Below are positions 1 to 14,000 of a stretch of DNA of 64,000 bases, one piece after another (the first letter of the stretch is position 1; each line of letters begins with the position of its first letter). A program made the translations under genes and the position numbers. The stretch lies in the NCBI GenBank assembly GCA_910591455.2, contig OU342811.1, positions 3,211,022 to 3,275,021 on the forward strand. Direction: 5' to 3'. This stretch comes from Pholis gunnellus. Taxonomy: Eukaryota > Chordata > Actinopteri > Perciformes > Pholidae. The notes below the pieces were generated by a model. That model worked only from the letters and a program-made list of their open reading frames with translations, did no database searches and was not told where the DNA came from.

Positions 1-10
1 ATGTCATGAA

Positions 11-27
11 ACTGTGAAATACACAGT
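11..27. repeat. Inverted repeat in the 186-bp monomer (first copy shown)
   Basis: ACTGTG and CACAGT are perfect 6-bp inverted arms around a 5-base spacer (AAATA). The dyad recurs in essentially every monomer and is broken at 18450, where TG is missing. It could extrude as a small hairpin or be bound by a dimeric protein. Neither is shown by the sequence. Confidence 0.85.
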
Positions 28-89
28 CCTGAGGCACTTTTTTGAAGAAAATCTTTGAAACTATGTATACTTTCACAAAATCCACTTTT

Positions 90-104
90 GGCCTTCTCTT
101 GGCC
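90..104. repeat. GGCC/GGCC dyad in the 186-bp monomer (first copy shown)
   Basis: Two GGCC tetramers at 90-93 and 101-104 flank a 7-base pyrimidine spacer (TTCTCTT). GGCC is self-complementary, so they form both a direct and an inverted repeat. They also give two HaeIII sites per monomer, a useful restriction ladder. G to C at 24495 destroys one copy. Confidence 0.8.
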
Positions 105-137
105 TGAAACGTCTTTTGAGGGCATAAAAAAATGAAA

Positions 138-155
138 ACTGCATCTTTAGGCAGT
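138..155. repeat. ACTGC/GCAGT inverted repeat in the 186-bp monomer (first copy shown)
   Basis: ACTGC (138-142) and GCAGT (151-155) are perfect 5-bp arms around an 8-base spacer. This is the third short dyad of the monomer. The 3-bp deletion near 30687 shortens its spacer in one copy. Confidence 0.75.
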
Positions 156-3100
156 AAGGTGCTGAAAACAGCAGATATTGATGAAAATGTCATGAAACTG
201 TGAAATACACAGTCCTGAGGCACTTTTTTGAAGAAAATCTTTGAAACTATGTATACTTTCACAAAATCCACTTTTGGCCTTCTCTTGGCCTGAAACGTCT
301 TTTGAGGGCATAAAAAAAATGAAAACTGCATCTTTAGGCAGTAAGGTGCTGAAAACAGCAGATATTGATGAAAATGTCATGAAACTGTGAAATACAACAG
401 TCCTGAGGCACTTTTTTGAAGAAAATCTTTGAAACTATGTATACTTTCACAAAATCCACTTTTGGCCTTCTCTTGGCCTGAAACGTCTTTTGAGGGCATA
501 AAAAAATGAAAACTGCATCTTTAGGCAGTAAGGTGCTGAAAACAGCAGATATTGATGAAAATGTCATGAAACTGTGAAATACACAGTCCTGAGGCACTTT
601 TTTTGAAGAAAATCTTTGAAACTATGTATACTTTCACAAAATCCACTTTTGGCCTTCTCTTGGCCTGAAACGTCTTTTGAGGGCATAAAAAAATGAAAAC
701 TGCATCTTTAGGCAGTAAGGTGCTGAAAAACAGCAGATATTGATGAAAATGTCATGAAACTGTGAAATACACAGTCCTGAGGCACTTTTTTGAAGAAAAT
801 CTTTGAAACTATGTATACTTTCACAAAATCCACTTTTGGCCTTCTCTTGGCCTGAAACGTCTTTTGAGGGCATAAAAAAATGAAAACTGCATCTTTAGGC
901 AGTAAGGAGCTGAAAACAGCAGATATTGATGAAAATGTCATGAAACTGTGAAATACACAGTCCCTGAGGCACTTTTTTGAAGAAAATCTTTGAAACTATG
1001 TATACTTTCACAAAATCCACTTTTGGCCTTCTCTTGGCCTGAAACGTCTTTTGAGGGCATAAAAAAATGAAAACTGCAGCTTTAGGCAGTAAGGTGCTGA
1101 AAACAGCAGATATTGATGAAAATGTCATGAAACTGTGAAATACACAGTCCTGAGGCACTTTTTTGAAGAAAATCTTTGAAACTATGTATACTTTCACAAA
1201 ATCCACTTTTGGCCTTCTCTTGGCCTGAAACGTCTTTTGAGGGCATAAAAAAATGAAAACTGCATCTTTAGGCAGTAAGGTGCTGAAAACAGCAGATATT
1301 GATGAAAATGTCATGAAACTGTGAAATACACAGTCCTGAGGCACTTTTTTTGAAGAAAATCTTTGAAACTATGTATACTTTCACAAAATCCACTTTTGGC
1401 CTTCTCTTGGCCTGAAACGTCTTTTGAGGGCATAAAAAAATGAAAACTGCATCTTTAGGCAGTAAGGTGCTGAAAACAGCAGATATTGATGAAAATGTCA
1501 TGAAAACTGTGAAATACACAGTCCTGAGGCACTTTTTTGAAGAAAATCTTTGAAACTATGTATACTTTCACAAAATCCACTTTTGGCCTTCTCTTGGCCT
1601 GAAACGTCCTTTTGAGGGCATAAAAAAATGAAAAACTGCATCTTTAGGCAGTAAGGTGCTGAAAACAGCAGATATTGATGAAAATGTCATGAAACTGTGA
1701 AATACACAGTCCCTGAGGCACTTTTTTTGAAGAAAATCTTTGAAACTATGTATACTTTCACAAAATCCACTTTTGGCCTTCTCTTGGCCTGAAACGTCTT
1801 TTGAGGGCATAAAAAAATGAAAACTGCATCTTTAGGCAGTAAGGTGCTGAAAACAGCAGATATTGATGAAAATGTCATGAAACTGTGAAATACACAGTCC
1901 TGAGGCACTTTTTTGAAGAAAATCTTTGAAACTATGTATACTTTCACAAAATCCACTTTTGGCCTTCTCTTGGCCTGAAACGTCTTTTGAGGGGCATAAA
2001 AAAATGAAAAACTGCATCTTTAGGCAGTAAGGGAGCTGAAAACAGTAGATATTGATGAAAATGTCATGAAACTGTGAAATACACAGTCCTGAGGCACTTT
2101 TTTGAAGAAAATCTTTGAAACTATGTATACTTTCACAAAATCCACTTTTGGCCTTCTCTTGGCCTGAAACGTCTTTTGAGGGCATAAAAAAATGAAAACT
2201 GCATCTTTAGGCAGTAAGGAGCTGAAAACAGCAGATATTGATGAAAATGTCATGAAACTGTGAAATACACAGTCCTGAGGCACTTTTTTGAAGAAAATCT
2301 TTGAAACTATGTATACTTTCACAAAATCCACTTTTGGCCTTCTCTTGGCCTGAAACGTCTTTTGAGGGCATAAAAAAATGAAAACTGCATCTTTAGGCAG
2401 TAAGGTGCTGAGAAACAGCAGATATTGATGAAAATGTCATGAAACTGTGAAATACACAGTCCTGAGGCACTTTTTTGAAGAAAATCTTTGAAACTATGTA
2501 TACTTTCACAAAATCCACTTTTGGCCTTCTCTTGGCCTGAAACGTCTTTTGAGGGCATAAAAAAATGAAAACTGCATCTTTAGGCAGTAAGGTGCTGAAA
2601 ACAGCAGATATTGATGAAAATGTCATGAAACTGTGAAATACACAGTCCTGAGGCACTTTTTTGAAGAAAATCTTTGAAACTATGTATACTTTCACAAAAT
2701 CCACTTTTGGCCTTCTCTTGGCCTGAAACGTCTTTTGAGGGCATAAAAAAATGAAAACTGCATCTTTAGGCAGTAAGGTGCTGAAAACAGCAGATATTGA
2801 TGAAAATGTCATGAAACTCTGTGAAATACACAGTCCTGAGGCACTTTTTTGAAGAAAATCTTTGAAACTATGTATACTTCACAAAATCCACTTTTTGGCC
2901 TTCTCTTGGCCTGAAACGTCTTTTGAGGGCATAAAAAAATGAAAACTGCATCTTTAGGCAGTAAGGTGCTGAAAACAGCAGATATGATGAAAATGTCATG
3001 AAACTGTGAAATACACAGTCCCTGAGGCACTTTTTTGAAGAAAATCTTTGAAACTATGTATACTTTCACAAAATCCACTTTTGGCCTTCTCTTGGCCTGA

Positions 3101-4799
3101 AACGTCTTTTGAGGGGCATAAAAAAATGAAAACTGCATCTTTAGGCAGTAAGGTGCTGAAAACACAGTAGATATTGATGAAAATGTCATGAAACTGTGAA
3201 TACACAGTCCTGAGGCACTTTTTTTGAAGAAAATCTTTGAAACTATGTATACTTTCACAAAATCCACTTTTGGCCTTCTCTGGCCTGAAACGTCTTTTGA
3301 GGGCATAAAAAAATGAAAACTGCATCTTTAGGCAGTAAGGTGCTGAAAACAGCAGATATTGATGAAAATGTCATGAAACTGTGAAATACACAGTCCTGAG
3401 GCACTTTTTTGAAGAAAATCTTTGAAACTATGTATACTTTCACAAAATCCACTTTTGGCCTTCTCTTGGCCTGAAACGTCTTTGAGGGCATAAAAAAATG
3501 AAAACTGCATCTTTAGGCAGTAAGGTGCTGAAAACAGCAGATATTGATGAAAATGTCATGAAACTGTGAAATACACAGTCCTGAGGCACTTTTTTGAAGA
3601 AAATCTTTGAAAACTATGTATACTTTCACAAAATCCACTTTTGGCCTTCTCTTGGCCTGAAACGTCTTTTGAGGGCATAAAAAAAATGAAAACTGCATCT
3701 TTAGGCAGTAAGGTGCTGAAAACAGCAGATTATTGATGAAAATGTCATGAAACTGTGAAATACACAGTCCTGAGGCACTGTTTTTGAAGAAAATCTTTGA
3801 AACTATGTATACTTTCACAAAATCCACTTTTGGCCTTCTCTTGGCCTGAAACGTCTTTTGAGGGCATAAAAAAAATGAAAACTGCATCTTTAGGCAGTAA
3901 GGTGCTGAAAACAGCAGATATTGATGAAATGTCATGAAACTGTGAAATACACAGTCCTGAGGCACTTTTTTTGAAGAAAATCTTTGAAACTATGTATACT
4001 TTCACAAAATCCACTTTTGGCCTTCTCTTGGCCTGAAACGTCTTTTGAGGGCATAAAAAAATGAAAAACTGCATCTTTAGGCAGTAAGGTGCTGACAAAC
4101 AGCAAGATATTGATGAAATGTCATGAAACTGTGAAATACACAGTCCTGAGGCACTTTTTTGAAGAAAATCTTTGAAACTATGTATACTTTCCACAAAATC
4201 CCACCTTTTGGCCTTCTCTTGGCCTGAAACGTCTTTTGAGGGCATAAAAAAATGAAAACTGCATCTTTAGGCAGTAAGGTGCTGAAAAACAGCAGATATT
4301 GATGGAAATGTCATGAAACTGTGAAATACACAGTCCTGAGGCACTTTTTTGAAGAAAATCTTTGAAACTATGTATACTTTCACAAAATCCACTTTTGGCC
4401 TTCTCTTGGCCTGAAAACGTCTTTTGAGGGCATAAAAAAATGAAAACTGCATCTTTAGGCAGTAAGGTGCTGAAAACAGCAGATATTGATGAAAATGTCA
4501 TGAAACTGTGAAATACACAGTCCTGAGGCACTTTTTTGAAGAAATCTTTGAAACCTATGTATACTTTCACAAAATCCACTTTTGGCCTTCTCCTTGGCCT
4601 GAAACGTCTTTTGAGGGCATAAAAAAATGAAAACTGCATCTTTAGGCAGTAAGGTGCTGAAAACAGCAGATATTGATGAAAATGTCATGAAACTGTGAAA
4701 TACACAGTCCTGAGGCCACTTTTTTGAAAGAAAATCTTTGAAACTATGTATACTTTCACAAAATCCACTTTTGGGCCTTCTCTTGGCCTGAAACGTCTT

Positions 4800-4915
4800 T
4801 TGAGGGCATAATAAAAAATGAAAACTGCAATCTTAGGCAGTAAGGTGCTGAAAACAGCAGATATTGATGAAAATGTATGAAACTTGTGAAATACACAGTC
4901 CTGAGGAGATCTTTG
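4800..4915. repeat. Most rearranged monomer of block 1, with a 14-bp deletion
   Basis: Within about 110 bases there are several changes. The A-tract is altered near 4811. An inserted A and a lost T lie around 4829. A lost C and a gained T lie near 4876-4884. A 14-bp deletion at 4906/4907 removes the T-tract and the following purine run. Immediately after this, monomers become perfectly regular for 13.4 kb, so this point marks the switch between the noisy and the homogeneous block. Confidence 0.85.
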
Positions 4916-5044
4916 AAACTATGTATACTTTCACAAAATCCACTTTTGGCCTTCTCTTGGCCTGAAACGTCTTTTGAGGGCATAAAAAAATGAAAACTGC
5001 ATCTTTAGGCAGTAAGGTGCTGAAAACAGCAGATATTGATGAAA

Positions 5045-8000
5045 ATGTCATGAAACTGTGAAATACACAGTCCTGAGGCACTTTTTTGAAGAAAATCTTT
5101 GAAACTATGTATACTTTCACAAAATCCACTTTTGGCCTTCTCTTGGCCTGAAACGTCTTTTGAGGGCATAAAAAAATGAAAACTGCATCTTTAGGCAGTA
5201 AGGTGCTGAAAACAGCAGATATTGATGAAAATGTCATGAAACTGTGAAATACACAGTCCTGAGGCACTTTTTTGAAGAAAATCTTTGAAACTATGTATAC
5301 TTTCACAAAATCCACTTTTGGCCTTCTCTTGGCCTGAAACGTCTTTTGAGGGCATAAAAAAATGAAAACTGCATCTTTAGGCAGTAAGGTGCTGAAAACA
5401 GCAGATATTGATGAAAATGTCATGAAACTGTGAAATACACAGTCCTGAGGCACTTTTTTGAAGAAAATCTTTGAAACTATGTATACTTTCACAAAATCCA
5501 CTTTTGGCCTTCTCTTGGCCTGAAACGTCTTTTGAGGGCATAAAAAAATGAAAACTGCATCTTTAGGCAGTAAGGTGCTGAAAACAGCAGATATTGATGA
5601 AAATGTCATGAAACTGTGAAATACACAGTCCTGAGGCACTTTTTTGAAGAAAATCTTTGAAACTATGTATACTTTCACAAAATCCACTTTTGGCCTTCTC
5701 TTGGCCTGAAACGTCTTTTGAGGGCATAAAAAAATGAAAACTGCATCTTTAGGCAGTAAGGTGCTGAAAACAGCAGATATTGATGAAAATGTCATGAAAC
5801 TGTGAAATACACAGTCCTGAGGCACTTTTTTGAAGAAAATCTTTGAAACTATGTATACTTTCACAAAATCCACTTTTGGCCTTCTCTTGGCCTGAAACGT
5901 CTTTTGAGGGCATAAAAAAATGAAAACTGCATCTTTAGGCAGTAAGGTGCTGAAAACAGCAGATATTGATGAAAATGTCATGAAACTGTGAAATACACAG
6001 TCCTGAGGCACTTTTTTGAAGAAAATCTTTGAAACTATGTATACTTTCACAAAATCCACTTTTGGCCTTCTCTTGGCCTGAAACGTCTTTTGAGGGCATA
6101 AAAAAATGAAAACTGCATCTTTAGGCAGTAAGGTGCTGAAAACAGCAGATATTGATGAAAATGTCATGAAACTGTGAAATACACAGTCCTGAGGCACTTT
6201 TTTGAAGAAAATCTTTGAAACTATGTATACTTTCACAAAATCCACTTTTGGCCTTCTCTTGGCCTGAAACGTCTTTTGAGGGCATAAAAAAATGAAAACT
6301 GCATCTTTAGGCAGTAAGGTGCTGAAAACAGCAGATATTGATGAAAATGTCATGAAACTGTGAAATACACAGTCCTGAGGCACTTTTTTGAAGAAAATCT
6401 TTGAAACTATGTATACTTTCACAAAATCCACTTTTGGCCTTCTCTTGGCCTGAAACGTCTTTTGAGGGCATAAAAAAATGAAAACTGCATCTTTAGGCAG
6501 TAAGGTGCTGAAAACAGCAGATATTGATGAAAATGTCATGAAACTGTGAAATACACAGTCCTGAGGCACTTTTTTGAAGAAAATCTTTGAAACTATGTAT
6601 ACTTTCACAAAATCCACTTTTGGCCTTCTCTTGGCCTGAAACGTCTTTTGAGGGCATAAAAAAATGAAAACTGCATCTTTAGGCAGTAAGGTGCTGAAAA
6701 CAGCAGATATTGATGAAAATGTCATGAAACTGTGAAATACACAGTCCTGAGGCACTTTTTTGAAGAAAATCTTTGAAACTATGTATACTTTCACAAAATC
6801 CACTTTTGGCCTTCTCTTGGCCTGAAACGTCTTTTGAGGGCATAAAAAAATGAAAACTGCATCTTTAGGCAGTAAGGTGCTGAAAACAGCAGATATTGAT
6901 GAAAATGTCATGAAACTGTGAAATACACAGTCCTGAGGCACTTTTTTGAAGAAAATCTTTGAAACTATGTATACTTTCACAAAATCCACTTTTGGCCTTC
7001 TCTTGGCCTGAAACGTCTTTTGAGGGCATAAAAAAATGAAAACTGCATCTTTAGGCAGTAAGGTGCTGAAAACAGCAGATATTGATGAAAATGTCATGAA
7101 ACTGTGAAATACACAGTCCTGAGGCACTTTTTTGAAGAAAATCTTTGAAACTATGTATACTTTCACAAAATCCACTTTTGGCCTTCTCTTGGCCTGAAAC
7201 GTCTTTTGAGGGCATAAAAAAATGAAAACTGCATCTTTAGGCAGTAAGGTGCTGAAAACAGCAGATATTGATGAAAATGTCATGAAACTGTGAAATACAC
7301 AGTCCTGAGGCACTTTTTTGAAGAAAATCTTTGAAACTATGTATACTTTCACAAAATCCACTTTTGGCCTTCTCTTGGCCTGAAACGTCTTTTGAGGGCA
7401 TAAAAAAATGAAAACTGCATCTTTAGGCAGTAAGGTGCTGAAAACAGCAGATATTGATGAAAATGTCATGAAACTGTGAAATACACAGTCCTGAGGCACT
7501 TTTTTGAAGAAAATCTTTGAAACTATGTATACTTTCACAAAATCCACTTTTGGCCTTCTCTTGGCCTGAAACGTCTTTTGAGGGCATAAAAAAATGAAAA
7601 CTGCATCTTTAGGCAGTAAGGTGCTGAAAACAGCAGATATTGATGAAAATGTCATGAAACTGTGAAATACACAGTCCTGAGGCACTTTTTTGAAGAAAAT
7701 CTTTGAAACTATGTATACTTTCACAAAATCCACTTTTGGCCTTCTCTTGGCCTGAAACGTCTTTTGAGGGCATAAAAAAATGAAAACTGCATCTTTAGGC
7801 AGTAAGGTGCTGAAAACAGCAGATATTGATGAAAATGTCATGAAACTGTGAAATACACAGTCCTGAGGCACTTTTTTGAAGAAAATCTTTGAAACTATGT
7901 ATACTTTCACAAAATCCACTTTTGGCCTTCTCTTGGCCTGAAACGTCTTTTGAGGGCATAAAAAAATGAAAACTGCATCTTTAGGCAGTAAGGTGCTGAA

Positions 8001-11000
8001 AACAGCAGATATTGATGAAAATGTCATGAAACTGTGAAATACACAGTCCTGAGGCACTTTTTTGAAGAAAATCTTTGAAACTATGTATACTTTCACAAAA
8101 TCCACTTTTGGCCTTCTCTTGGCCTGAAACGTCTTTTGAGGGCATAAAAAAATGAAAACTGCATCTTTAGGCAGTAAGGTGCTGAAAACAGCAGATATTG
8201 ATGAAAATGTCATGAAACTGTGAAATACACAGTCCTGAGGCACTTTTTTGAAGAAAATCTTTGAAACTATGTATACTTTCACAAAATCCACTTTTGGCCT
8301 TCTCTTGGCCTGAAACGTCTTTTGAGGGCATAAAAAAATGAAAACTGCATCTTTAGGCAGTAAGGTGCTGAAAACAGCAGATATTGATGAAAATGTCATG
8401 AAACTGTGAAATACACAGTCCTGAGGCACTTTTTTGAAGAAAATCTTTGAAACTATGTATACTTTCACAAAATCCACTTTTGGCCTTCTCTTGGCCTGAA
8501 ACGTCTTTTGAGGGCATAAAAAAATGAAAACTGCATCTTTAGGCAGTAAGGTGCTGAAAACAGCAGATATTGATGAAAATGTCATGAAACTGTGAAATAC
8601 ACAGTCCTGAGGCACTTTTTTGAAGAAAATCTTTGAAACTATGTATACTTTCACAAAATCCACTTTTGGCCTTCTCTTGGCCTGAAACGTCTTTTGAGGG
8701 CATAAAAAAATGAAAACTGCATCTTTAGGCAGTAAGGTGCTGAAAACAGCAGATATTGATGAAAATGTCATGAAACTGTGAAATACACAGTCCTGAGGCA
8801 CTTTTTTGAAGAAAATCTTTGAAACTATGTATACTTTCACAAAATCCACTTTTGGCCTTCTCTTGGCCTGAAACGTCTTTTGAGGGCATAAAAAAATGAA
8901 AACTGCATCTTTAGGCAGTAAGGTGCTGAAAACAGCAGATATTGATGAAAATGTCATGAAACTGTGAAATACACAGTCCTGAGGCACTTTTTTGAAGAAA
9001 ATCTTTGAAACTATGTATACTTTCACAAAATCCACTTTTGGCCTTCTCTTGGCCTGAAACGTCTTTTGAGGGCATAAAAAAATGAAAACTGCATCTTTAG
9101 GCAGTAAGGTGCTGAAAACAGCAGATATTGATGAAAATGTCATGAAACTGTGAAATACACAGTCCTGAGGCACTTTTTTGAAGAAAATCTTTGAAACTAT
9201 GTATACTTTCACAAAATCCACTTTTGGCCTTCTCTTGGCCTGAAACGTCTTTTGAGGGCATAAAAAAATGAAAACTGCATCTTTAGGCAGTAAGGTGCTG
9301 AAAACAGCAGATATTGATGAAAATGTCATGAAACTGTGAAATACACAGTCCTGAGGCACTTTTTTGAAGAAAATCTTTGAAACTATGTATACTTTCACAA
9401 AATCCACTTTTGGCCTTCTCTTGGCCTGAAACGTCTTTTGAGGGCATAAAAAAATGAAAACTGCATCTTTAGGCAGTAAGGTGCTGAAAACAGCAGATAT
9501 TGATGAAAATGTCATGAAACTGTGAAATACACAGTCCTGAGGCACTTTTTTGAAGAAAATCTTTGAAACTATGTATACTTTCACAAAATCCACTTTTGGC
9601 CTTCTCTTGGCCTGAAACGTCTTTTGAGGGCATAAAAAAATGAAAACTGCATCTTTAGGCAGTAAGGTGCTGAAAACAGCAGATATTGATGAAAATGTCA
9701 TGAAACTGTGAAATACACAGTCCTGAGGCACTTTTTTGAAGAAAATCTTTGAAACTATGTATACTTTCACAAAATCCACTTTTGGCCTTCTCTTGGCCTG
9801 AAACGTCTTTTGAGGGCATAAAAAAATGAAAACTGCATCTTTAGGCAGTAAGGTGCTGAAAACAGCAGATATTGATGAAAATGTCATGAAACTGTGAAAT
9901 ACACAGTCCTGAGGCACTTTTTTGAAGAAAATCTTTGAAACTATGTATACTTTCACAAAATCCACTTTTGGCCTTCTCTTGGCCTGAAACGTCTTTTGAG
10001 GGCATAAAAAAATGAAAACTGCATCTTTAGGCAGTAAGGTGCTGAAAACAGCAGATATTGATGAAAATGTCATGAAACTGTGAAATACACAGTCCTGAGG
10101 CACTTTTTTGAAGAAAATCTTTGAAACTATGTATACTTTCACAAAATCCACTTTTGGCCTTCTCTTGGCCTGAAACGTCTTTTGAGGGCATAAAAAAATG
10201 AAAACTGCATCTTTAGGCAGTAAGGTGCTGAAAACAGCAGATATTGATGAAAATGTCATGAAACTGTGAAATACACAGTCCTGAGGCACTTTTTTGAAGA
10301 AAATCTTTGAAACTATGTATACTTTCACAAAATCCACTTTTGGCCTTCTCTTGGCCTGAAACGTCTTTTGAGGGCATAAAAAAATGAAAACTGCATCTTT
10401 AGGCAGTAAGGTGCTGAAAACAGCAGATATTGATGAAAATGTCATGAAACTGTGAAATACACAGTCCTGAGGCACTTTTTTGAAGAAAATCTTTGAAACT
10501 ATGTATACTTTCACAAAATCCACTTTTGGCCTTCTCTTGGCCTGAAACGTCTTTTGAGGGCATAAAAAAATGAAAACTGCATCTTTAGGCAGTAAGGTGC
10601 TGAAAACAGCAGATATTGATGAAAATGTCATGAAACTGTGAAATACACAGTCCTGAGGCACTTTTTTGAAGAAAATCTTTGAAACTATGTATACTTTCAC
10701 AAAATCCACTTTTGGCCTTCTCTTGGCCTGAAACGTCTTTTGAGGGCATAAAAAAATGAAAACTGCATCTTTAGGCAGTAAGGTGCTGAAAACAGCAGAT
10801 ATTGATGAAAATGTCATGAAACTGTGAAATACACAGTCCTGAGGCACTTTTTTGAAGAAAATCTTTGAAACTATGTATACTTTCACAAAATCCACTTTTG
10901 GCCTTCTCTTGGCCTGAAACGTCTTTTGAGGGCATAAAAAAATGAAAACTGCATCTTTAGGCAGTAAGGTGCTGAAAACAGCAGATATTGATGAAAATGT

Positions 11001-14000
11001 CATGAAACTGTGAAATACACAGTCCTGAGGCACTTTTTTGAAGAAAATCTTTGAAACTATGTATACTTTCACAAAATCCACTTTTGGCCTTCTCTTGGCC
11101 TGAAACGTCTTTTGAGGGCATAAAAAAATGAAAACTGCATCTTTAGGCAGTAAGGTGCTGAAAACAGCAGATATTGATGAAAATGTCATGAAACTGTGAA
11201 ATACACAGTCCTGAGGCACTTTTTTGAAGAAAATCTTTGAAACTATGTATACTTTCACAAAATCCACTTTTGGCCTTCTCTTGGCCTGAAACGTCTTTTG
11301 AGGGCATAAAAAAATGAAAACTGCATCTTTAGGCAGTAAGGTGCTGAAAACAGCAGATATTGATGAAAATGTCATGAAACTGTGAAATACACAGTCCTGA
11401 GGCACTTTTTTGAAGAAAATCTTTGAAACTATGTATACTTTCACAAAATCCACTTTTGGCCTTCTCTTGGCCTGAAACGTCTTTTGAGGGCATAAAAAAA
11501 TGAAAACTGCATCTTTAGGCAGTAAGGTGCTGAAAACAGCAGATATTGATGAAAATGTCATGAAACTGTGAAATACACAGTCCTGAGGCACTTTTTTGAA
11601 GAAAATCTTTGAAACTATGTATACTTTCACAAAATCCACTTTTGGCCTTCTCTTGGCCTGAAACGTCTTTTGAGGGCATAAAAAAATGAAAACTGCATCT
11701 TTAGGCAGTAAGGTGCTGAAAACAGCAGATATTGATGAAAATGTCATGAAACTGTGAAATACACAGTCCTGAGGCACTTTTTTGAAGAAAATCTTTGAAA
11801 CTATGTATACTTTCACAAAATCCACTTTTGGCCTTCTCTTGGCCTGAAACGTCTTTTGAGGGCATAAAAAAATGAAAACTGCATCTTTAGGCAGTAAGGT
11901 GCTGAAAACAGCAGATATTGATGAAAATGTCATGAAACTGTGAAATACACAGTCCTGAGGCACTTTTTTGAAGAAAATCTTTGAAACTATGTATACTTTC
12001 ACAAAATCCACTTTTGGCCTTCTCTTGGCCTGAAACGTCTTTTGAGGGCATAAAAAAATGAAAACTGCATCTTTAGGCAGTAAGGTGCTGAAAACAGCAG
12101 ATATTGATGAAAATGTCATGAAACTGTGAAATACACAGTCCTGAGGCACTTTTTTGAAGAAAATCTTTGAAACTATGTATACTTTCACAAAATCCACTTT
12201 TGGCCTTCTCTTGGCCTGAAACGTCTTTTGAGGGCATAAAAAAATGAAAACTGCATCTTTAGGCAGTAAGGTGCTGAAAACAGCAGATATTGATGAAAAT
12301 GTCATGAAACTGTGAAATACACAGTCCTGAGGCACTTTTTTGAAGAAAATCTTTGAAACTATGTATACTTTCACAAAATCCACTTTTGGCCTTCTCTTGG
12401 CCTGAAACGTCTTTTGAGGGCATAAAAAAATGAAAACTGCATCTTTAGGCAGTAAGGTGCTGAAAACAGCAGATATTGATGAAAATGTCATGAAACTGTG
12501 AAATACACAGTCCTGAGGCACTTTTTTGAAGAAAATCTTTGAAACTATGTATACTTTCACAAAATCCACTTTTGGCCTTCTCTTGGCCTGAAACGTCTTT
12601 TGAGGGCATAAAAAAATGAAAACTGCATCTTTAGGCAGTAAGGTGCTGAAAACAGCAGATATTGATGAAAATGTCATGAAACTGTGAAATACACAGTCCT
12701 GAGGCACTTTTTTGAAGAAAATCTTTGAAACTATGTATACTTTCACAAAATCCACTTTTGGCCTTCTCTTGGCCTGAAACGTCTTTTGAGGGCATAAAAA
12801 AATGAAAACTGCATCTTTAGGCAGTAAGGTGCTGAAAACAGCAGATATTGATGAAAATGTCATGAAACTGTGAAATACACAGTCCTGAGGCACTTTTTTG
12901 AAGAAAATCTTTGAAACTATGTATACTTTCACAAAATCCACTTTTGGCCTTCTCTTGGCCTGAAACGTCTTTTGAGGGCATAAAAAAATGAAAACTGCAT
13001 CTTTAGGCAGTAAGGTGCTGAAAACAGCAGATATTGATGAAAATGTCATGAAACTGTGAAATACACAGTCCTGAGGCACTTTTTTGAAGAAAATCTTTGA
13101 AACTATGTATACTTTCACAAAATCCACTTTTGGCCTTCTCTTGGCCTGAAACGTCTTTTGAGGGCATAAAAAAATGAAAACTGCATCTTTAGGCAGTAAG
13201 GTGCTGAAAACAGCAGATATTGATGAAAATGTCATGAAACTGTGAAATACACAGTCCTGAGGCACTTTTTTGAAGAAAATCTTTGAAACTATGTATACTT
13301 TCACAAAATCCACTTTTGGCCTTCTCTTGGCCTGAAACGTCTTTTGAGGGCATAAAAAAATGAAAACTGCATCTTTAGGCAGTAAGGTGCTGAAAACAGC
13401 AGATATTGATGAAAATGTCATGAAACTGTGAAATACACAGTCCTGAGGCACTTTTTTGAAGAAAATCTTTGAAACTATGTATACTTTCACAAAATCCACT
13501 TTTGGCCTTCTCTTGGCCTGAAACGTCTTTTGAGGGCATAAAAAAATGAAAACTGCATCTTTAGGCAGTAAGGTGCTGAAAACAGCAGATATTGATGAAA
13601 ATGTCATGAAACTGTGAAATACACAGTCCTGAGGCACTTTTTTGAAGAAAATCTTTGAAACTATGTATACTTTCACAAAATCCACTTTTGGCCTTCTCTT
13701 GGCCTGAAACGTCTTTTGAGGGCATAAAAAAATGAAAACTGCATCTTTAGGCAGTAAGGTGCTGAAAACAGCAGATATTGATGAAAATGTCATGAAACTG
13801 TGAAATACACAGTCCTGAGGCACTTTTTTGAAGAAAATCTTTGAAACTATGTATACTTTCACAAAATCCACTTTTGGCCTTCTCTTGGCCTGAAACGTCT
13901 TTTGAGGGCATAAAAAAATGAAAACTGCATCTTTAGGCAGTAAGGTGCTGAAAACAGCAGATATTGATGAAAATGTCATGAAACTGTGAAATACACAGTC

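Larger units (their letters stand above)
1..5044. repeat. Array A block 1: 27 indel-rich monomers
   Basis: These 27 monomers occupy 5044 bp where 27 x 186 is 5022. Since one 14-bp deletion lies near 4906, the other length changes sum to about +36 bp. Most are single-base gains in homopolymers, such as extra A in the A-tract, extra T in the T-tract, CCC for CC and GGGG for GGG. A few substitutions recur: T to A creating an AluI AGCT site near 908, 2034 and 2220, and C to T at 2046 and 3168. Insertion bias in homopolymers is characteristic of uncorrected long reads. A diverged array edge is the alternative, but the array does not end here. Confidence 0.9.
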
